This document shows positions 36,502-45,798 of a stretch of DNA of 64,000 nt, in pieces. Position 1 is the stretch's first letter, and the number at the start of each line of letters is the position of its first letter. The translations under genes were made by a program, and so were the position numbers. The notes beneath the pieces are model-generated. The model was given only the letters and a program-made list of their open reading frames with translations, ran no database searches and was not told the origin of the DNA. Origin of the DNA: Elizabethkingia occulta (GTDB taxonomy: Bacteria; Bacteroidota; Bacteroidia; Flavobacteriales; Weeksellaceae); assembly GCF_002023715.1 (NCBI RefSeq), contig NZ_MAHX01000021.1, positions 1-64,000 of the forward strand, in the 5' to 3' direction.

Positions 36502-37381
36502 GAAAAGAGCCATGGGGCGTGGTTTAGGTGCTATTCTCAGCGCTGAAACCAAAGGCACAGTAAACTCAGCAACGGATGCCGGTGCGGAGCAGTTAGTGGG
36601 CAATATAGTAGAGGTGTCTATCGATGATATATATCCCAATTCTAGTCAGCCACGTACTTATTTTGATGAGAAGGCACTTAATGACCTTGCTCAGTCTATT
36701 CTGGCTTTAGGTATAATTCAGCCAGTAACACTACGTAAGGACGGAGATAAATTTGAAATTATCTCTGGAGAGCGCCGTTTCCGTGCCAGTAAGATTGCCG
36801 GCCTGAAAACAATTCCGGCTTATATAAGATTGGTAAACGATCAGGAGTTATTAGAAATGGCTCTTGTAGAAAATATACAGCGTGAGGATTTAGATGCTAT
36901 CGAAATTGCACTTACCTATCAAAGGTTAATCGATGAAATAGGTCTTACTCAGGAAAATCTTAGTTCCCGTGTCGGAAAAGAGAGAAGTACCATTACCAAC
37001 TCATTACGTTTGCTAAAGCTTAGTCCTGAAATTCAGGGAGCTATAAGAAGTAATGAAATCTCAGCTGGTCATGGCCGTGCTTTACTAAGTCTTCAGGACG
37101 AAGCACAGCAGGAATTGCTTTATCAGAAAATTGTTAAGGAAAACCTGAATGTTCGCCAGGCAGAAGAGCTTGTAAACAAATTAAAGAACAGTAAACAAAA
37201 AACTGTTAAAGCCATAAAAGAATTACCTAACCACTTGAAGAAAGCACAAAAAAGTATTTCCGATGCATTAGACTTGAATGTGGAAATTAAATCTGTTGGA
37301 AAAGGTAAAAAAGGTAAAATTATTTTAGATTTTGCTTCAGAAGAAGATCTGGAGAGAATCCTGAAGCTTATAGGGGAATGA
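36491..37381 (+). CDS. parB: Chromosome partition protein ParB
   Basis: A 296-aa ParB/Spo0J. The TTG at 36491 overlaps parA by 11 bp; an ATG at 36512 (GRGLGAILS) is the other possible start and gives 289 aa. The N-terminal CTPase/nuclease-like domain has NSSQPRTYFDE, SGERRFRAS and ENIQREDLD. The central HTH covers the VGKERSTITNSLRLL region and binds parS. The dimerisation domain is C-terminal. No canonical parS (16-bp palindrome with a CACGTG centre) was seen in the operon. Confidence 0.92.
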   Translation: MKDKKRAMGRGLGAILSAETKGTVNSATDAGAEQLVGNIVEVSIDDIYPNSSQPRTYFDEKALNDLAQSILALGIIQPVTLRKDGDKFEIISGERRFRASKIAGLKTIPAYIRLVNDQELLEMALVENIQREDLDAIEIALTYQRLIDEIGLTQENLSSRVGKERSTITNSLRLLKLSPEIQGAIRSNEISAGHGRALLSLQDEAQQELLYQKIVKENLNVRQAEELVNKLKNSKQKTVKAIKELPNHLKKAQKSISDALDLNVEIKSVGKGKKGKIILDFASEEDLERILKLIGE

Positions 37382-37435
37382 GACTTTCGTTCCGTAAATA
37401 CCAGCCACTAAAAGTGGTTAACGAAAAATAGACGA

Positions 37436-38059
37436 ATGAAAAAATTAATTGTTTTTTTTAGTACGCTTATCGTTGTATTTTGTTTTTCTCAGAAGAAAGT
37501 CAGTGATACAATAAAGAGCCCTTCGGTTACAGATACGCTTAGTGCTAAGGAAACACCTGATGATGTTCTGAAAGACATCAATATGGTAAATGCAGCTCCA
37601 AAAAAAATAATTGAAATAAGCCCGACAAAAGCAGGATTATATGCTGCAATATTACCGGGATTGGGGCAGGCTTATAATAAAAAATACTGGAAAATTCCTA
37701 TTGTTTTAGGAGCTATTGGTACCGGAGTAGGAATTGCAATGTGGAATGATAAGCAGTACAGGCGTTATCGGGAAGCCTTTATTGCAGAACTGAACGGTCA
37801 GAAGCATGAATTTTCCGGAATTGCAGGAGTGACCAAAGATGTATTGGGGCGTACACAGGATAGAGCCAAGCGGCAGAGAGATTATGCAATTGCTATCACA
37901 GCCGGAGTTTATTTGTTGAGTATTATAGATGCGGTGGTAGATGCCCATTTGGCACCAATTAAAAATGATCCTGATTTGGCATTTGCGCCAGTAGTTATTA
38001 TGGATCCTACAGGTTTTGAACCTTCTAAGCCTGGTATAGGAATACGATACAGATTTTAA
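37436..38059 (+). CDS. DUF5683 membrane protein
   Basis: A 207-aa protein with a signal peptide (LIVFFSTLIVVFCFSQ) and the DUF5683 core: PTKAGLYAAILPGLGQAYN, then KIPIVLGAIGTGVGIAMW as a membrane segment, and a further helix near ITAGVYLLSIIDAVVDAHL. The function is not established. It is regularly placed between parB and dapB in flavobacteria, as here. Confidence 0.82.
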   Translation: MKKLIVFFSTLIVVFCFSQKKVSDTIKSPSVTDTLSAKETPDDVLKDINMVNAAPKKIIEISPTKAGLYAAILPGLGQAYNKKYWKIPIVLGAIGTGVGIAMWNDKQYRRYREAFIAELNGQKHEFSGIAGVTKDVLGRTQDRAKRQRDYAIAITAGVYLLSIIDAVVDAHLAPIKNDPDLAFAPVVIMDPTGFEPSKPGIGIRYRF

Positions 38060-38080
38060 AATATTCGAATAAATTATAAT

Positions 38081-38128
38081 GAAACCTTACAGGTAATTTT
38101 ATCTTAGGATAATTGCCCGTAAGGTTTC
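38081..38128 (+). terminator. Hairpin after the DUF5683 gene
   Basis: A long imperfect hairpin whose outer arms GAAACCTTAC and GTAAGGTTTC pair perfectly, with further pairing inward. It is 21 bp after the DUF5683 stop. A T-run is weak, so it may be a processing or stabilising structure rather than a terminator. Confidence 0.6.
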
Positions 38129-38158
38129 ATCAGATCAATAAAAAATAAAAGTTATCTA

Positions 38159-38857
38159 ATGAAAATAGCATTAGTAGGTTACGGTAAAATGGGTAAAATC
38201 ATCGATGAAATAGCCCAGAAAAGAGGTCATGAAGTCGTAACCAGATTAAAAGAAACACCAACAGCTGATAATCTGAATAATCCGGATGTTGTTATTGAAT
38301 TTTCTAATCCGGAAGCAGCTTATGAAAATATAAAAAACTGTTTGGAACTTGGAATTCCTGTAATATGTGGAACAACAGGTTGGCTTGAAAAAAAGCCTGA
38401 AATAGAAAGATTAGCAGTTGAAAAGAATACTGCATTTTTATACGGATCCAACTTTAGTTTAGGGGTGAACCTGTTTTTTGCACTTAATGAAAGGCTGGCA
38501 AAAATGATGAGTCCTTTTCCTGAATATGATGTTCAGTTGGAAGAGATTCACCATATTCATAAATTAGATGCTCCAAGTGGTACAGCAATTACACTGGCAG
38601 AAGGAGTTATTGGAAATTCAGGTTTTGAATCCTGGAAATTAGAAGAAACGAAAGGTAAAGAATTAGGTATATTTGCTATTCGTGAAAATGAAGTTCCGGG
38701 TACACATAGTGTATATTACCGTTCGGAAGTGGATGAAATTGAGATCAAGCATACAGCTTTCAACAGAAATGGCTTTGCTTTAGGTGCAGTAGTTGCTTCA
38801 GAATGGATCAAGGATAAAAAAGGTGTTTTCACCATGAATGATGTGTTGGGTTTGTAA
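38159..38857 (+). CDS. dapB: 4-hydroxy-tetrahydrodipicolinate reductase
   Basis: A 232-aa DapB with the nucleotide-binding GYGKMGK at the N-terminus, VICGTTGW, and the catalytic/substrate motif EEIHHIHKLDAPSGTA (about residues 129-144). It reduces 4-hydroxytetrahydrodipicolinate in the lysine/diaminopimelate pathway. It precedes lepB by 62 bp. The protein is slightly shorter than E. coli DapB, normal for Bacteroidota. Confidence 0.94.
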   Translation: MKIALVGYGKMGKIIDEIAQKRGHEVVTRLKETPTADNLNNPDVVIEFSNPEAAYENIKNCLELGIPVICGTTGWLEKKPEIERLAVEKNTAFLYGSNFSLGVNLFFALNERLAKMMSPFPEYDVQLEEIHHIHKLDAPSGTAITLAEGVIGNSGFESWKLEETKGKELGIFAIRENEVPGTHSVYYRSEVDEIEIKHTAFNRNGFALGAVVASEWIKDKKGVFTMNDVLGL

Positions 38858-38919
38858 CATTTACCCCGAAATTATAACTAATCATTTGATAAAATAAAGA
38901 TTAATCAAATCAGAAACTG

Positions 38920-40524
38920 ATGAATTACGTTCTTACATATTGCTTTTATGTATTAATCCTAAGTGTATTGATGGGGATTTCTACATGGAAGTTGTTTAAA
39001 AAAATGGGATATAATCCTGTTTTTGCATTTATACCTTTTTACAACTATTCAATAATACTGAAGGAAACCGAGCATCCTAAATGGTGGGCGGTATTGTCGT
39101 ATTTACCGATTGTAGGACCTATTATGATGTCCGTTTTTCATTTGTTTTTAATGAAAAAGTTTGGTAAGGTTTCTTTTGTACAAAGAGTTCTTACAGTTGC
39201 ACTACCTTTTATCTATATGGCGGTAGTTAACTATTCAAAAGATACAGAAATCTATAAAGAATTTTTACTGCAGGGTGAAGAGGAAGCCAAAAAGAAAGAT
39301 GGTTTCTGGGGATCTGTTGTGTATGCTGTTGTTTTTGCAACTGTTATTCACACGTTTATAACCCAGCCGTTTGGTGTACCTACCGGCTCTATGGAAAGAA
39401 CAATTCTGGTTGGAGATTTCCTGTTTGTAAATAAACTGAACTATGGTTACCGTTTTCCGATGAGACCTGTAGCAATTCCTTTCTTACAGGGAACTATAGG
39501 AGGAAGTGATAATCCTAAAAAAGCAACAAAATCTTATGTAGATGGTGTAAAGCTTCCTTATTTCAGACTTCCGGGTTGGGAAAAGGTAGAAAGAAATGAT
39601 ATCGTTGTATTCAACTATCCTGGGGACTCCGCACACGTCGCAATAGACCGTAAAGACCCTTATGTAAAAAGGGTAGTAGGCGTTCCTGGAGATGTTATCG
39701 AGATGAGAAACGGAAGATTATTTGTGAACAATCAGCCTGAAAAAATAATGGGTGATGCTGAAGTACAGCATTCTTATTTAGTATATACATCTTCTGCATT
39801 GGATGTAAACCGTCTTTGGAAAGTATATGGCTATTTACCTTTACAGGAAGGAGAGATGCCGACAGGAGGATATGTTTATCAGTTCCAGGGGTTAACAGAT
39901 AAAACTGCTGCTGAAATAAAGAGTCTTCCGGAAGTAACAAAGATGGAGGAGGTTATCAATCCGAAAGGAGAAGCTGCCATTAGCTATTACAATCAGCAAA
40001 CCAAAGCTAAAATCGATACAGCTCAGTCTATATTCCCTATTAATAAGCCATGGAATGCAGACCAGTATGGCCCGCTTAAAATTCCTAAAAAAGGTGATGT
40101 TGTTGCTGTAAACAAAGATAATTTACCAGAATACCAGTGGATTATCCATAAGTATGAAGGTCATAAACTGGAAAATAAAAATGGTAAAATCTTTATCGAT
40201 GGTAAAGAATCTAACCAGTATACTATAGAACAAGACTATTACTTTATGATGGGGGACAACAGAGATGCTTCTCTTGATGCCCGTTTCTTTGGATTCGTTC
40301 CGGAGCAATACATCGTAGGTAAGCCTATGTTTACATGGTTAAGTGTACAGGGTATTTTTGATGAAGGACCAAAGAAAGTTCGCTGGGATCGTATGTTCAA
40401 AGCATCTAATACAGGTGAAATGAACAAAACATCTTACTGGTGGATTGCTGTACTTATATTGGTATTGTTCTTTGGATGGGATTATTTTACTAAAATGTTT
40501 AAGAAAAAGAAAGAAGATGAATAA
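38920..40524 (+). CDS. lepB: Signal peptidase I (long Bacteroidota form)
   Basis: A 534-aa membrane peptidase, twice the size of E. coli-type core domains. N-terminal helices (about residues 2-22, 60-76 and 132-148) precede the catalytic Ser157 in GVPTGSMERT. The general-base Lys is near 250 in DPYVKRVVGVPGD, followed by MMGDNRDASLDAR and FGFVPEQYIVGK. A large insertion lies between the Lys block and the MGDNR box. A C-terminal helix (about 509-525) and basic tail close the protein. It removes signal peptides on the periplasmic face. The stop overlaps the WbqC start by 8 bp. Confidence 0.93.
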   Translation: MNYVLTYCFYVLILSVLMGISTWKLFKKMGYNPVFAFIPFYNYSIILKETEHPKWWAVLSYLPIVGPIMMSVFHLFLMKKFGKVSFVQRVLTVALPFIYMAVVNYSKDTEIYKEFLLQGEEEAKKKDGFWGSVVYAVVFATVIHTFITQPFGVPTGSMERTILVGDFLFVNKLNYGYRFPMRPVAIPFLQGTIGGSDNPKKATKSYVDGVKLPYFRLPGWEKVERNDIVVFNYPGDSAHVAIDRKDPYVKRVVGVPGDVIEMRNGRLFVNNQPEKIMGDAEVQHSYLVYTSSALDVNRLWKVYGYLPLQEGEMPTGGYVYQFQGLTDKTAAEIKSLPEVTKMEEVINPKGEAAISYYNQQTKAKIDTAQSIFPINKPWNADQYGPLKIPKKGDVVAVNKDNLPEYQWIIHKYEGHKLENKNGKIFIDGKESNQYTIEQDYYFMMGDNRDASLDARFFGFVPEQYIVGKPMFTWLSVQGIFDEGPKKVRWDRMFKASNTGEMNKTSYWWIAVLILVLFFGWDYFTKMFKKKKEDE

Positions 40525-41125
40525 TATACTTCTTCCTATATTCTACTTACCACCAGTACAGTGGTTCGCAGAGTATCTGGATGAGAATAATGATGTTGTA
40601 TTCGAAGAGTGGGAAAACTTTCCTAAACAAACCTACCGGAACCGTACAGAAATTTATGGTGCCAATGGTAAGCTTGCGTTGATTATTCCGACCAGACATA
40701 CCGGAAACAGATTGTATAAAGAAACGGAGATTTCTTATGCCGAGAGTTGGCAAAAGCTACACTGGAAGTCAATTAAAACGGCTTATCAGAGTTCTCCCTA
40801 TTTCGAATTTTACGAGCATCAGCTGGAAGATATTTACTCCGTTCAGCCAGAAAGTTTAATGGAATTTAACCTTCGGGCTTTGAATATTATTTTAAAAATA
40901 CTGAAGACTGATAAAAAGTCTGCATCTACTTCCACGTATGAAAGAGAACCTGAGGCAACTGACTTTAGAGATTCATTTTCAGCAAAGAAGAATACAGACT
41001 CAGCTTCGAAAGAATATTATCAGGTATTTTCGGATAAGTTAGGTTATATTCCAAATTTGTCTATTGTGGACTTATTATGCAATCTTGGCCCGGAATCTGC
41101 AACATACCTTAAAAATTTTAAATAA
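40517..41125 (+). CDS. WbqC family protein
   Basis: A 202-aa protein starting at ATG 40517, inside the end of lepB. It has the WbqC family start LLPIFYLPPVQWF, then TYRNRTEIYGANGKLALIIP and SWQKLHWKSIKTAYQSSPYFEFY. WbqC-like proteins occur in O-antigen loci in other bacteria, but their biochemical role is not well defined. Translational coupling with lepB is a common flavobacterial arrangement. Confidence 0.85.
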   Translation: MNNILLPIFYLPPVQWFAEYLDENNDVVFEEWENFPKQTYRNRTEIYGANGKLALIIPTRHTGNRLYKETEISYAESWQKLHWKSIKTAYQSSPYFEFYEHQLEDIYSVQPESLMEFNLRALNIILKILKTDKKSASTSTYEREPEATDFRDSFSAKKNTDSASKEYYQVFSDKLGYIPNLSIVDLLCNLGPESATYLKNFK

Positions 41126-41131
41126 AAAGTT

Positions 41132-42814
41132 ATGAGAAAATTCTTTATAAGTGCTGCTTTTCTTACAGCATTTACTTTTGGTTTTTCACAGGAAACCTCC
41201 GATAAGCAAAATAAGGATCTGGAAACCTGGTATCATAAAGATTTTGCAACAACCAAAGTTTACGGAGTTAATACTGAAAAAGCTTATAAGTTCTTAGAAT
41301 CAAAAGGACTAAAACCACAAACTGTAATCGTTGGTGTTTTGGATAGCGGAGTAGAGGTAGACCATCCGGGACTTATAAAGAATATGTGGGTTAATACCAA
41401 AGAAATACCGGGTAACGGAATAGATGATGATGGTAACGGTTATGTAGATGATATCCACGGTTGGAACTTCCAGGGAGGTAAAAATGGTGATGTGGATGTG
41501 GACACTCAGGAAGTGACCAGAGTAATTCAGAAATACAAGCCTCTTTTTGAAGGAGCTAATTCGACTGCAAATAAAGCCAATCAGGCAAAAATGCCTGCAG
41601 AGTTTGATCTGTATATGAAATCGAAAGATATTTATACCGCAAAAAATGGTGAAGCACAGCAATATTATGTGTTTTATACAGAGCTTAAAAACAGAATTCC
41701 CGCAATTGTTGGATTATTGGGAGGCAAAGCTTTAACACCAGAAAATGTGAAAGCTATTGTGCCTAAAGATGGTCTTGAAGCTAATTATGTGGGTATTCTG
41801 GATAATATGACAAAAGATGGAGATCTGGCTGGTAAAAGTGGTAATGATCTTCAGAAAGTTTTTGCAGAGCAAATAGATGAAGGTATAAAGCATTATAAAA
41901 CACAGGCAACTAAACAGTTTAATCTGGACTATGACCCGCGTTCTATTGTAGGAGATAACTATAATGATATCAATGAAACAAAATATGGTAATAACCATTA
42001 CGAAGGACCAGATGCAGAACACGGTACTCACGTTTCAGGGATTATTGCAGGTTTACCAAACGGTAAAGAAGTTCAGTATGGGGTAGCTTCCAGAGTGGCT
42101 AAGATTATGACGGTAAGAGCTGTTCCGGATGGTGATGAGCGTGATAAAGATGTGGCAAATGCTATCCGTTATGCTGTAGATAATGGAGCAAAAGTACTAA
42201 ATATGAGCTTTGGAAAGCCTGTTTCTCCGGGCAAAGACAAAGTTTGGGAAGCATTTAAATATGCACAGGATAAAGGTGTACTTTTAGTAAAAGCAGCGGG
42301 TAATGAAAATGAAGACATTAGTGAACATGTAGCTTTTCCTACCAATTTTAAAGATCCGGCAGATGAAAAGCCATTTGTTAATAATGTAATTGTTGTGGGA
42401 GCAAGTACAAACGATAGTAGTAAATTGAGAGCATCATTCTCCAATTACAATCAGAAAATGGTAGATATTTTTGCTCCGGGAGAGAAGATATATTCTACAG
42501 TACCGGACGGGAAGTATAAATACCTTCAGGGCACCTCTATGGCTTCACCAGTTGTTGCCGGAGCTGCTGCTGTATTATTAGCTTATATGCCAACGCTTAC
42601 ACCTGCCCAGATTATTGAGGCAATTGTAAAAACAGCGAATAAATCTACAGTAGATGCTGGTATTGAAGGTAGTAAGGTAAATAATACCTTCAATTACATG
42701 TCCCGATCCGGAGGTGTAATGGATCTTTATAAGGCAGCAGAATATGCCTATAATAACTTTTACACTTCAGGGAAAAAGCTTCCTGTAAAATCCAAAACAA
42801 AGGTTAAAAAATAA
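41132..42814 (+). CDS. Secreted S8 subtilisin-like serine protease
   Basis: A 560-aa protein with a signal peptide (FLTAFTFGFSQ). The catalytic triad is visible: Asp in VGVLDSGVEVDHPG (about residues 68-81), His in AEHGTHVSGIIAG (about 295-307) and Ser in QGTSMASPVVAG (about 467-478). A large insertion separates the Asp and His blocks. A basic tail ends the protein and no type IX sorting domain is evident. It is 6 bp after the WbqC gene. Confidence 0.92.
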   Translation: MRKFFISAAFLTAFTFGFSQETSDKQNKDLETWYHKDFATTKVYGVNTEKAYKFLESKGLKPQTVIVGVLDSGVEVDHPGLIKNMWVNTKEIPGNGIDDDGNGYVDDIHGWNFQGGKNGDVDVDTQEVTRVIQKYKPLFEGANSTANKANQAKMPAEFDLYMKSKDIYTAKNGEAQQYYVFYTELKNRIPAIVGLLGGKALTPENVKAIVPKDGLEANYVGILDNMTKDGDLAGKSGNDLQKVFAEQIDEGIKHYKTQATKQFNLDYDPRSIVGDNYNDINETKYGNNHYEGPDAEHGTHVSGIIAGLPNGKEVQYGVASRVAKIMTVRAVPDGDERDKDVANAIRYAVDNGAKVLNMSFGKPVSPGKDKVWEAFKYAQDKGVLLVKAAGNENEDISEHVAFPTNFKDPADEKPFVNNVIVVGASTNDSSKLRASFSNYNQKMVDIFAPGEKIYSTVPDGKYKYLQGTSMASPVVAGAAAVLLAYMPTLTPAQIIEAIVKTANKSTVDAGIEGSKVNNTFNYMSRSGGVMDLYKAAEYAYNNFYTSGKKLPVKSKTKVKK

Positions 42815-42820
42815 CATGGA

Positions 42821-42850
42821 AAAAAACATCTTCACACGAAGATGTTTTTT
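42821..42850 (+). terminator. Terminator after the S8 protease gene
   Basis: A 13-bp stem AAAAAACATCTTC/GAAGATGTTTTTT with an ACAC loop and a further T-run, 6 bp after the stop. Confidence 0.92.
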
Positions 42851-42907
42851 TTTGATTTCGGAATTTTTGGCACAATTTTTTATTACCTTTATATAAATAA
42901 ACAATTT

Positions 42908-43378
42908 ATGAAAAATCTATTACTTACGGGATTGTTTGGTTCTATGGTAGCCGTTTCCTGTTCAACAGCAAATCAGGCACAGAGTGCACGTAATGACAAT
43001 TATAGTTTAAAAGGTACCTGGCAGATTACTAATGTAGATTATGATAAAAATTATAAGATCAAACCTTTCGATGAGGGAGTTGATATTAATTGTTTCGTTG
43101 GTAGCCAGTGGAAATTGGTTCCGAACAATAATACAGGATCTTATTCTATTTCGGAAGCAGCTTGTCCAGGTGTAAATACTCAGTTTAAGTTTAATGTAAC
43201 TACTGACAGACAGTTCTCTTTCAAGAAAATTCCAAACGGAACTAAAGCAAAAACTGTAACAGCTGGTTATTTCCTTCAGTTACAAAATCAGTCACCTAAC
43301 TCATTTGAACTGGTACAGACTGTTGGAGATTCTTCCGCACCGGTAAACGTTGTATACCATTTCCAGAAAATTAACTAA
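42908..43378 (+). CDS. Lipocalin-like lipoprotein
   Basis: A 156-aa protein from ATG 42908 (KNLLLTGLFGSMVAVSC). Upstream in-frame codons lie in the terminator and can be excluded. The lipobox ends at Cys17. The mature protein begins a lipocalin-like beta barrel with LKGTWQITNVDYD. The binding partner is unknown. The OmpA gene starts 21 bp downstream, so the two surface proteins are probably co-transcribed. Confidence 0.72.
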   Translation: MKNLLLTGLFGSMVAVSCSTANQAQSARNDNYSLKGTWQITNVDYDKNYKIKPFDEGVDINCFVGSQWKLVPNNNTGSYSISEAACPGVNTQFKFNVTTDRQFSFKKIPNGTKAKTVTAGYFLQLQNQSPNSFELVQTVGDSSAPVNVVYHFQKIN

Positions 43379-43399
43379 TCTACTTTAAAATTAAAAAAA

Positions 43400-44092
43400 A
43401 TGAAATATTTAAATAAATCAAGCGTAGCAGCTTTATTCCTGTCAGGAAGTTTATTACTAACTAGCTGTGAGGCTGTACAAAATGCTAATAATACACAGAA
43501 AGGTGCAGCTATAGGTACTGCTGGTGGTGCTGTACTAGGAGGTATCTTAGGAAACAACATCGGTCGTGGTGGTAATGGTGCTATAGGTGCTGTGTTAGGT
43601 GGTATTCTTGGTGGTGTTGCTGGTGGTGTTATCGGTAACAAAATGGACAAGCAGGCTAGAGAAATCAACCAGGCTTTACCAGGTGCTGAAGTAGAGAGAG
43701 TAGGAGAAGGTATTAAAGTTATCCTTAACGAAAATACAATTAACTTCAACTTCGACTCTGCAACACTTACGCCAACAGCTAAAGCGAATTTAGATAAGTT
43801 AATTCCTGTCTTCAAAAACAACCCTGATACCAATATCAATGTTTACGGACATACAGATGCTAAAGGTACAGATTCTTATAACATCGGTTTATCTGAAAGA
43901 AGAGCAAACTCTGTAATAAGCTATTTCGTTGCAAATGGCCTTTCAAGAGGTCGTTTTGTAGCAAAAGGTATGGGTAAAGCAGAACCTATCGCTACTAATG
44001 ATACCGATGCAGGAAGAGCTCAGAACAGAAGAGTAGAGTTTGCAATTACTGCAAATGAGAAAATGATTCAAGACGCTAAACAAGGTAGATAA
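43400..44092 (+). CDS. OmpA-family lipoprotein with glycine-zipper segment
   Basis: A 230-aa lipoprotein (lipobox SLLLTSC). A glycine-zipper region (about residues 35-80, with repeated GGxxGG steps) could insert in a membrane. The C-terminal OmpA domain (about 105-222) contains FNFDSATLTPTAKANLDKL, VYGHTDAKGTDSYN and RAQNRRVEFAI, the peptidoglycan-binding motifs. It should tether the outer membrane to the cell wall. Confidence 0.92.
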   Translation: MKYLNKSSVAALFLSGSLLLTSCEAVQNANNTQKGAAIGTAGGAVLGGILGNNIGRGGNGAIGAVLGGILGGVAGGVIGNKMDKQAREINQALPGAEVERVGEGIKVILNENTINFNFDSATLTPTAKANLDKLIPVFKNNPDTNINVYGHTDAKGTDSYNIGLSERRANSVISYFVANGLSRGRFVAKGMGKAEPIATNDTDAGRAQNRRVEFAITANEKMIQDAKQGR

Positions 44093-44117
44093 TTAATCTT
44101 TTTTAGCTTTGAGATAA

Positions 44118-44145
44118 AAAAACCACTGCCCAGGCAGTGGTTTTT
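44118..44145 (+). terminator. Terminator after the OmpA-family gene
   Basis: A 13-bp stem AAAAACCACTGCC/GGCAGTGGTTTTT with a 2-base loop, 25 bp after the stop. Confidence 0.92.
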
Positions 44146-44163
44146 CTTTATCATTATAATCGT

Positions 44164-44171
44164 TACTTTTG
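44164..44171 (+). promoter_or_regulatory. -7 box before the UbiA-family gene
   Basis: TACTTTTG matches TAnnTTTG, 16 bp before the ATG at 44188 and directly after the preceding terminator. No clear TTG partner is visible. Confidence 0.45.
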
Positions 44172-44187
44172 CATCAGTATAATATAA

Positions 44188-45072
44188 ATGAAGAAGTATT
44201 TAAAACTTTTACGAGTTGAGCAGTGGGTGAAGAATTTATTTGTGTTCTTGCCTGTTTTTTTTTCCGGAAAAATAATGGACACGGATCTTTTTTTTAAGAG
44301 CTGTATTGCCTTTACTGTATTCTCTCTTACAGCAAGCTGTATCTATATTCTAAATGATTATATGGATATAGAACTCGATAAACAACATCCTGAAAAACGA
44401 AACAGACCATTGGCCAGCGGTGCTATAGGAAAGAAAACAGCTATTGGTATATTTGTTTTATTGATCGTACTGGCAATAGGTTTTACTTTCTGTTTGCAAA
44501 ATCAGGGACTGGAAATACAGGACTTTGCTACAGTTATTATTTCTTATTTTGTTATTAATATTCTCTATACCTTTAAATTAAAGCATGTTGCTATTGTAGA
44601 TATTTGTATTATTGCTACAGGTTTTGTACTCAGAGTTTTAGCAGGTGGTTATATTACCGGGATTGTGGTTTCACAGTGGGCAATACTACTTACTTTTATT
44701 CTGGCATTAGTATTGGCGATAGGAAAAAGAAGAGGCGAGCTTATCAATGCTCAGATTAATGGTAAAACCAGAAAAGCTCTGGATGGTTATAATGTTCAGT
44801 TTGCCGATATTGCTTTATCTATTAGTTGTGCATTGGCGATTGTATGTTATCTGATGTTTACACTCTCACCGGAGGTACAGCAGAAATTTCACCCAAGGGT
44901 TTTTTATACTGTAATTTTTGTAGTTTTTGCTTTTTTACGCTATTTGCAACAGACTTTGGTGTATAATAAAACAGAATCTCCAACAAAGATTATTTATAAA
45001 GACCATTATATACAGGCTACAATGATATTATGGCTTATAGCATTTTTATTACAGATTTATTTCAAAAAATAA
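44188..45072 (+). CDS. UbiA prenyltransferase, decaprenyl-phosphate phosphoribosyltransferase-like
   Basis: A 294-aa membrane protein with about eight helices. It matches the DPPR-synthase branch of UbiA enzymes: VEQWVKNLFVFLPVFF at the start, and the Asp-rich motif NDYMDIELDKQHPEKRNRPL (about residues 64-83). These enzymes join 5-phosphoribosyl diphosphate to a polyprenyl phosphate, the first step to polyprenyl-phosphate arabinose or ribose. The next gene encodes a HAD phosphatase, which could remove the 5-phosphate. Epimerase genes of the DprE1/DprE2 type are not in the window. Confidence 0.8.
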   Translation: MKKYLKLLRVEQWVKNLFVFLPVFFSGKIMDTDLFFKSCIAFTVFSLTASCIYILNDYMDIELDKQHPEKRNRPLASGAIGKKTAIGIFVLLIVLAIGFTFCLQNQGLEIQDFATVIISYFVINILYTFKLKHVAIVDICIIATGFVLRVLAGGYITGIVVSQWAILLTFILALVLAIGKRRGELINAQINGKTRKALDGYNVQFADIALSISCALAIVCYLMFTLSPEVQQKFHPRVFYTVIFVVFAFLRYLQQTLVYNKTESPTKIIYKDHYIQATMILWLIAFLLQIYFKK

Positions 45073-45097
45073 AATACATCATTAAAACACCTCGCAA

Positions 45098-45682
45098 ATG
45101 AAAAAATTGTACTGTTTTGATTTTGACGGAACGATAACGACTAAAGATACAATGTTTTTATTCCTTAGGTTTTATAACCCGGGACGTTATTATTTTCAGT
45201 TTATGAGACATGTTCCGTTGTTTGTAATGATGAAGCTGAAACTGGCGAATACAGAGAGGGTGAAAAAAAGCTTCATTACTTCTATATTAAAAGATGAGAA
45301 GCAAAAAAAGCTGGAGGAATTAGCTCAGAATTTTTTTAAAGAATATAAAAACAGCATTATGAGAGAAAATGCTTTAGACTTCTTTAAGAACATAGATAAG
45401 AATGCAACGGCCTATCTGGTAACGGCCTCTCTGGATATTTGGGTGAAACCATTTGCCGAACATTTTAATTTTGGATATATTTCTACAGAAGCTAAATTTG
45501 TAAATGGTAAATTTGCAAGAGAGTTTGCAACCAGAAATTGCAACGGACCGGAAAAAGTAATCCGGATTAAAAGAACAATAGATTTAACAAGGTTCGACAA
45601 GACCATTGCCTTCGGAGATACCTCCGGAGACAAGCCAATGCTGGAGTGGGCAGATGAAGGGTATTTCAAATTTTTTCACTAA
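45098..45682 (+). CDS. HAD-IB family phosphatase
   Basis: A 194-aa HAD hydrolase beginning KKLYCFDFDGTITTKDT, with the nucleophile and acid/base Asp pair DFD. Motif II is in YLVTASLDIWVKP, and motif III/IV is in IAFGDTSGDKPML. It lies 25 bp after the UbiA-family gene. Given this pairing, dephosphorylation of a polyprenyl-phosphoryl 5-phosphoribose is the likeliest role; phosphoserine-type activity is the fallback. Confidence 0.8.
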   Translation: MKKLYCFDFDGTITTKDTMFLFLRFYNPGRYYFQFMRHVPLFVMMKLKLANTERVKKSFITSILKDEKQKKLEELAQNFFKEYKNSIMRENALDFFKNIDKNATAYLVTASLDIWVKPFAEHFNFGYISTEAKFVNGKFAREFATRNCNGPEKVIRIKRTIDLTRFDKTIAFGDTSGDKPMLEWADEGYFKFFH

Positions 45683-45798
45683 TTTTAATATTTGAATACA
45701 AGGCACTCGAAGGGGAATATTAATGAATGTTTTTATGTTTCTCCTTGCTATAGTATATAATGATAATGTAAAAACATAATAACAACGAGAGATCTAAA

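Noticed and set aside
43375-43839. A 154-aa minus-strand frame over the OmpA-family gene.
   Set aside because: Pro/Ala-rich shadow of the glycine-zipper codons; the plus-strand OmpA gene is clear.
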